Shown one piece after another: positions 60,485-64,000 of a stretch of 64,000 bases of DNA. Source of the DNA: Mycolicibacterium goodii (lineage in GTDB: Bacteria > Actinomycetota > Actinomycetes > Mycobacteriales > Mycobacteriaceae); the NCBI RefSeq assembly GCF_022370755.2, contig NZ_CP092364.2, forward strand, positions 3,596,001 to 3,660,000. Reading direction: 5' to 3'. The notes beneath the pieces are model-generated. The model was not told where the DNA came from. It searched no databases and saw only the letters and a list, made by a program, of their open reading frames with translations. A program made the translations under genes and the position numbers. Every line of letters starts with the position of its first letter. Position 1 is the first letter of the stretch.

Positions 60485-62061
60485 ACGTGCTGTCCGCGGC
60501 GCTGACGGAGTCCCTGACCACCAGCAGCGCCGATCTCGTGGTGTTCGAACCGGAAACCGGCAGCTGGCACCGGCATCCGTGGGGTCAGGTCCACCTGCGG
60601 GCACAGAACGTCGCCGAGCGGATCGGCCAGGACGGGTCCGCGGCCGTCGGCGTCGTGGGCGAACCGACCGTCGAGAGCATCGCGGCGATCCTCGGCGCGC
60701 TGCTCGCGGGTTCGGCTGTGTCGATCCTGCCGGGTGCCGTCCGCGGATCCGATCCCGAGCGGTGGGCGCGGTCGACGCTCAACCGTTTCGCCGGCATCGG
60801 CGTGACGACGATCTTCAGCCACGGCAGCCATCTGGAACTGCTCCGCGCGGGTGACAGTCCGCTCGTGATCCACGACGACACCGAGGTGGCGCACGCCCGG
60901 CGCTCGACCACGCTCGAGTTGGGCACTCCCCTCGGTGAATTCGCGGTCCTGCAAGGCACCGCCGGATCCACCGGCACTCCGCGCACGGCGCAACTGCGGC
61001 CCGATGCGGTCCTGGCCAACCTGCGCGGACTCGCCGAGCGGGTCGGCCTGGCCGGCAGCGACATCGGCTGCTCGTGGCTGCCGCTGTACCACGACATGGG
61101 CCTGACCTTCCTGCTCAGCGCCGCCGTGGGGGGAACCGAGACCTGGCAGGCGCCGACCACCGCGTTCGCCTCCGCGCCGTTCAGCTGGGTGCACTGGCTG
61201 ACGGAGAGCCGCGCCACGCTCACCGCGGCGCCGAACATGGCGTACGGCCTGATCGGCAAGTACTCGCGCCGGCTCACCGACGTGGACCTCTCGGCGATGC
61301 GGTTCGCCCTCAACGGTGGCGAACCCGTCGACATCGACGGCACCGCACGGTTCGGCACGGAGCTGAGCCGGTTCGGGCTCGATCCGGGGGCCCTGTCACC
61401 GTCGTACGGGCTCGCCGAATCCTCGTGCGCCGTCACGGTTCCCGTGCCCGGCGTCGGCCTCAAGGTCGACGAGATCACCGTCACGACCGAGGCGGGGTCG
61501 TCGACGCAGAAGCTGGCCGTCCTCGGCCACGCCATCGCCGGCATGGAGGTGCGACTGCAACCCGGTGACGAGGACGCCGGCGTCGTCGACCGCGAGGTCG
61601 GTGAGGTCGAGATCCGCGGCACCTCGATGATGGCCGGCTACCGAGGAGAGGCCCCGCTGGACCCCGGCGAGTGGTTCCCCACCGGAGACCTCGGCTATCT
61701 CACCGACGACGGACTGGTGATCTGTGGTCGGAAGAAGGAACTGATCACCGTCGCCGGACGCAACATCTTCCCCACCGAGATCGAACGGGTCGCCGCCCAG
61801 GTGGAGGGTGTTCGCGAAGGCGCGGTCGTGGCGGTCGGCACCAACGAGCGCGCCGTGCGTCCCGGCCTGGTGATCGCCGCCGAGTTCCGCGGTGTCGACG
61901 AAGCCGAGGCACGCAGCGAGGTGGTGCAGCGCGTCGCGTCCGAATGCGGGGTGGTGCCCGCCGACGTGGTGTTCCTGGCGCCCGGCTCACTTCCGCGCAC
62001 CTCCTCGGGCAAGCTGCGCCGCCTGGAGGTCAAACGACATCTGGAGGAATCGAAAGGATGA
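60481..62061 (+). CDS. mbtM: Acyl-[ACP] ligase MbtM (FadD33)
   Basis: A 526-aa ANL-superfamily ligase that adenylates a fatty acid and loads it on MbtL. Core motifs include [27 protein letters not shown], the [16 protein letters not shown] region, [20 protein letters not shown] and the C-terminal catalytic Lys in [11 protein letters not shown]. It belongs to the FAAL-like branch and is about the usual length. Overlaps both neighbours by 4 bp. Confidence 0.92.
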   Translation: MNVLSAALTESLTTSSADLVVFEPETGSWHRHPWGQVHLRAQNVAERIGQDGSAAVGVVGEPTVESIAAILGALLAGSAVSILPGAVRGSDPERWARSTLNRFAGIGVTTIFSHGSHLELLRAGDSPLVIHDDTEVAHARRSTTLELGTPLGEFAVLQGTAGSTGTPRTAQLRPDAVLANLRGLAERVGLAGSDIGCSWLPLYHDMGLTFLLSAAVGGTETWQAPTTAFASAPFSWVHWLTESRATLTAAPNMAYGLIGKYSRRLTDVDLSAMRFALNGGEPVDIDGTARFGTELSRFGLDPGALSPSYGLAESSCAVTVPVPGVGLKVDEITVTTEAGSSTQKLAVLGHAIAGMEVRLQPGDEDAGVVDREVGEVEIRGTSMMAGYRGEAPLDPGEWFPTGDLGYLTDDGLVICGRKKELITVAGRNIFPTEIERVAAQVEGVREGAVVAVGTNERAVRPGLVIAAEFRGVDEAEARSEVVQRVASECGVVPADVVFLAPGSLPRTSSGKLRRLEVKRHLEESKG

Positions 62062-63233
62062 CCGCCACCGCATCGACGCTGACGCCGTCGACGACCACCG
62101 TCGAGGAGTATCGCGAGCTCATCGACCAGGTCTTCGATGATCGGGTCAAGCAGTGGACTGCCGAAGCGGAAGAGACCGAACGGTTTCCGCGTCAGCTCAT
62201 CGAGCATCTGGGCCGCAGCGGCGTGTTCACCGAGAAGTGGGGCGACGGTCAGCATCCCGATGTGGCCAAGCTGATCGAGCTCGCGTTCGCGTTGGGTCGC
62301 ACGGGGTCGGCGGGCATCGGCGTGGGTGTGAGCCTGCACGATTCGGCGATCTCGGTGCTGCGCCGGTTCGGTAAGTCGGATTACCTGCGCAACATCTGCG
62401 AGCAGGCCATCCGCGGTGAAGCCGTGCTGTGCATCGGCGCCTCCGAGGAGTCCGGCGGTTCGGATCTGCAGATCGTGGAAACCGAAGTGCGCTCGGCGCG
62501 CGGGGGATTCGAGGTCAAGGGCATCAAGAAGTTCGTGTCACTGTCCCCGGTCGCCGATCACATCATCGTGGTGGCGCGCGGCGTCGACCACGATCCGACG
62601 AGCCGGCACGGCAACGTACTGGTGATCGCGGTGCCCACTTCGCAGGTCGAGGTGGCCGCGCCGTACCGCAAGGTGGGTGCGGGCCCACTCGACACCGCCG
62701 CGGTGCACATCGACACGTGGGTGCCCGCCGAGGCCCTCGTGGCCCGCGCCGGGACGGGACTGGCGGCGATCTCGTGGGGACTGGCCCACGAACGCATGTC
62801 CATCGCGGGCCAGGTTGCCGCGGGTTCGCAGCGCATCCTAGGGATCACCTTGGCGCGCATGATGAAACGCCGTCAGTTCGGCCACACGCTCTACGAGCAC
62901 CAGGCCTTGCGGATGCGGATGGCCGACCTGCAGGCCCGGGTCGACCTGCTCCGCCACGGGCTGGCAGGCATCGCCGCCGGGGGCAAGCTCGACCTGCGTG
63001 CGGCGGCCGCCATCAAGGTCACCGCGGCCCGCCTGGGTGAGGAAGTGGTCTCGGAGTGCATGCACATCTTCGGCGGCTCGGGGTATCTGGTCGACGAGAC
63101 CCCGCTGGGCAAGTGGTGGCGCGACATGAAGCTGGCGCGCGTGGGCGGCGGCACCGATGAGGTGCTCTGGGAACTGGTGGCCGCGGCGATGAAACCCGAC
63201 TACGAGGGATACGCCGAGTTCGCCGGATCCTGA
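62058..63233 (+). CDS. mbtN: Acyl-ACP dehydrogenase MbtN (FadE14)
   Basis: A 391-aa acyl-CoA dehydrogenase-fold enzyme that puts the alpha-beta double bond into the ACP-bound acyl chain of mycobactin. [20 protein letters not shown] is the flavin motif and [20 protein letters not shown] the dimer/FAD motif. At the usual catalytic Glu the sequence is GGGTDEV, so another residue must serve as base, as in its orthologue. Its ATG overlaps the mbtM stop. Confidence 0.9.
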   Translation: MTATASTLTPSTTTVEEYRELIDQVFDDRVKQWTAEAEETERFPRQLIEHLGRSGVFTEKWGDGQHPDVAKLIELAFALGRTGSAGIGVGVSLHDSAISVLRRFGKSDYLRNICEQAIRGEAVLCIGASEESGGSDLQIVETEVRSARGGFEVKGIKKFVSLSPVADHIIVVARGVDHDPTSRHGNVLVIAVPTSQVEVAAPYRKVGAGPLDTAAVHIDTWVPAEALVARAGTGLAAISWGLAHERMSIAGQVAAGSQRILGITLARMMKRRQFGHTLYEHQALRMRMADLQARVDLLRHGLAGIAAGGKLDLRAAAAIKVTAARLGEEVVSECMHIFGGSGYLVDETPLGKWWRDMKLARVGGGTDEVLWELVAAAMKPDYEGYAEFAGS

Positions 63234-63277
63234 CGCCCGGTAGGTGGTTTTTTACACCGTTCGTAGCACCGCGCCTT

Positions 63278-63414
63278 GCACCGCGAGCGTGCGTGTCTGC
63301 CTGTCGACACACCGTGTTTCGTCAGCAGTTGACGCACGCTCATGGGCCGCGAAAGTGCGCTGACTGCAGCTGATTTGCGGTGTGCCCACCAGCAGACACG
63401 CACGCTCGCGGTGC
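63278..63414. terminator. Long imperfect hairpin between mbtN and mbtK with 23-bp perfect outer stem
   Basis: Bases 63278-63300 are the exact reverse complement of 63392-63414. The 91-nt interior has further partial pairings (for example ACACCG with CGGTGT, and the regions near 63320-63337 and 63353-63371). It lies between convergent genes, so it could stop transcription from both sides, but at 137 bp it is also the size of a small MITE-like repeat. Confidence 0.6.
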
Positions 63415-63423
63415 TAATGGCGC

Positions 63424-64000
63424 CTAGGCGGCGGTTTCGGGGATGTCGTCGGGTGTGCGGGGCAACGCATAGAGCGCCATGCGCCGGTTCGACATCTGAT
63501 GCTCCCCGAGAAACGCGCAGCCCGCCCACTCGCACAGGCGTCGGGCACCGGTGTTGCGGTGGTCGGGATCGAACATGATGCGCCTGCAGTCGGGCTCCAG
63601 CTCGAACACACTGGCCACGATGCGCGGCAACAGGATCGGGGCGATACCGCGGTTGACGAACCGCAGATCGGCGATGGCCGCATGCATCCCGACGTCATGG
63701 GGGTCGGCGGCGTACCGCGGCGCGATCGAATCCTTCGCCGCGCGGTACAACTCGACATAGCCGGCCGGTTTCCCGCGAAAATCGGTGATCAACGGACGCG
63801 AGTACTCGCCGTCGAGTTGAGCCTGCAGATAACGGCGCCAGCGGTCCTGCGGCCAGGGATACTCCCAGGCCTCCACGAGATGCGGACGGTTCATCCACTC
63901 CGACACCAACTCACAGTCGCCCTCGGCGTCAGCGAGACGGATGCTGTACGGCTCGGCGAGCACCGGAACCGGGGGCGCCGGCACCGCGCGCACGGCGTCG
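63424..64000 (-). CDS. mbtK: Mycobactin lysine N-acyltransferase MbtK (5' end at or beyond window edge)
   Basis: A GNAT-fold acyltransferase that moves the long acyl chain from MbtL to the N6-hydroxylysine of mycobactin (IucB/MbtK type). Visible motifs include [19 protein letters not shown], the acceptor strand [16 protein letters not shown], the His in [20 protein letters not shown] and the Asp in [20 protein letters not shown]. The frame is open to the window edge; a GTG at 63993 could be the start, but families usually have about 10-20 more residues, so the gene probably continues. Confidence 0.88.
   Translation of the reverse strand, partial: DAVRAVPAPPVPVLAEPYSIRLADAEGDCELVSEWMNRPHLVEAWEYPWPQDRWRRYLQAQLDGEYSRPLITDFRGKPAGYVELYRAAKDSIAPRYAADPHDVGMHAAIADLRFVNRGIAPILLPRIVASVFELEPDCRRIMFDPDHRNTGARRLCEWAGCAFLGEHQMSNRRMALYALPRTPDDIPETAA

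Overview
The window looks like chromosome of a fast-growing mycobacterium, most probably Mycolicibacterium smegmatis or a close relative. GC is high almost throughout, genes are packed with many ATGA/GTGA stop-start overlaps, and several loci have well-known mycobacterial neighbours. These include pgm-crcB-crcB-DUF190 (as Rv3068c-Rv3071), the mycobactin genes mbtL-mbtM-mbtN/mbtK, a GAF-GGDEF-EAL protein matching DcpA, and a class II HelD. Gene names come from recalled family knowledge; no database search was run.

Layout. 1-5050: a TetR tail, a thiolase, two fossils (an acyl-CoA synthetase fragment and an IS1380-type transposase remnant), an SDR with a divergent MmyB-like regulator, and a truncated, frameshifted CoA-transferase. 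5050-11050: a fatty-acyl or ring-product beta-oxidation block (GntR, two acyl-CoA dehydrogenases, thiolase, two SDRs, one of mycofactocin type) around a divergent promoter with a palindromic operator. 11250-19600: MaoC hydratase, PurU, then a signalling block (hypothetical protein, moeY-like remnant, dcpA, two tandem ScbR-like TetR genes, a TipA-like MerR, a PAS protein). 20159-22545: a paired acyl-CoA dehydrogenase set. 22659-30260: an EamA exporter, then a nitrogen-scavenging operon (permease, two DUF1989 proteins, a carboxyltransferase-only protein, allophanate hydrolase) with a GlnR-like box and a second operator. 30428-32217: an overlapping nucleotidyltransferase-Fic pair. 32193-34740: a TetR/methyltransferase pair with matched operators, and a tandem TetR-TetR fusion. 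35142-37713: two flavin monooxygenases.

37726-49174: Pth2, HelD/HelR with a rifamycin-associated element, then a GntR gene whose likely operator is repeated in front of a MatC-type carrier and of a CoA-transferase/fused carboxyltransferase operon (a probable malonate-type pathway), and a carboxylic acid reductase. 49431-51360: a compact DUF692 (MNIO) operon with a membrane protein ending in a Cys/Gly-rich tail and a tiny 54-aa ORF. 51509-55059: NmrA, MDR reductase and thioesterase with a divergent TetR. 55180-60155: tRNA-Ala(GGC) with terminator, MFS transporter, pgm, fluoride channels. 60172-64000: IdeR-box-led mbtLMN and convergent mbtK.

The best candidates for poorly described systems are the DUF692/Cys-tail membrane protein operon, the nucleotidyltransferase-Fic pair, the GntR-controlled malonate-like module, and the carboxylase operon that lacks biotin carboxylase and biotin carrier domains. 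A family of long perfect hairpins in gaps between genes, one sitting exactly at the broken end of a pseudogene, is also notable.
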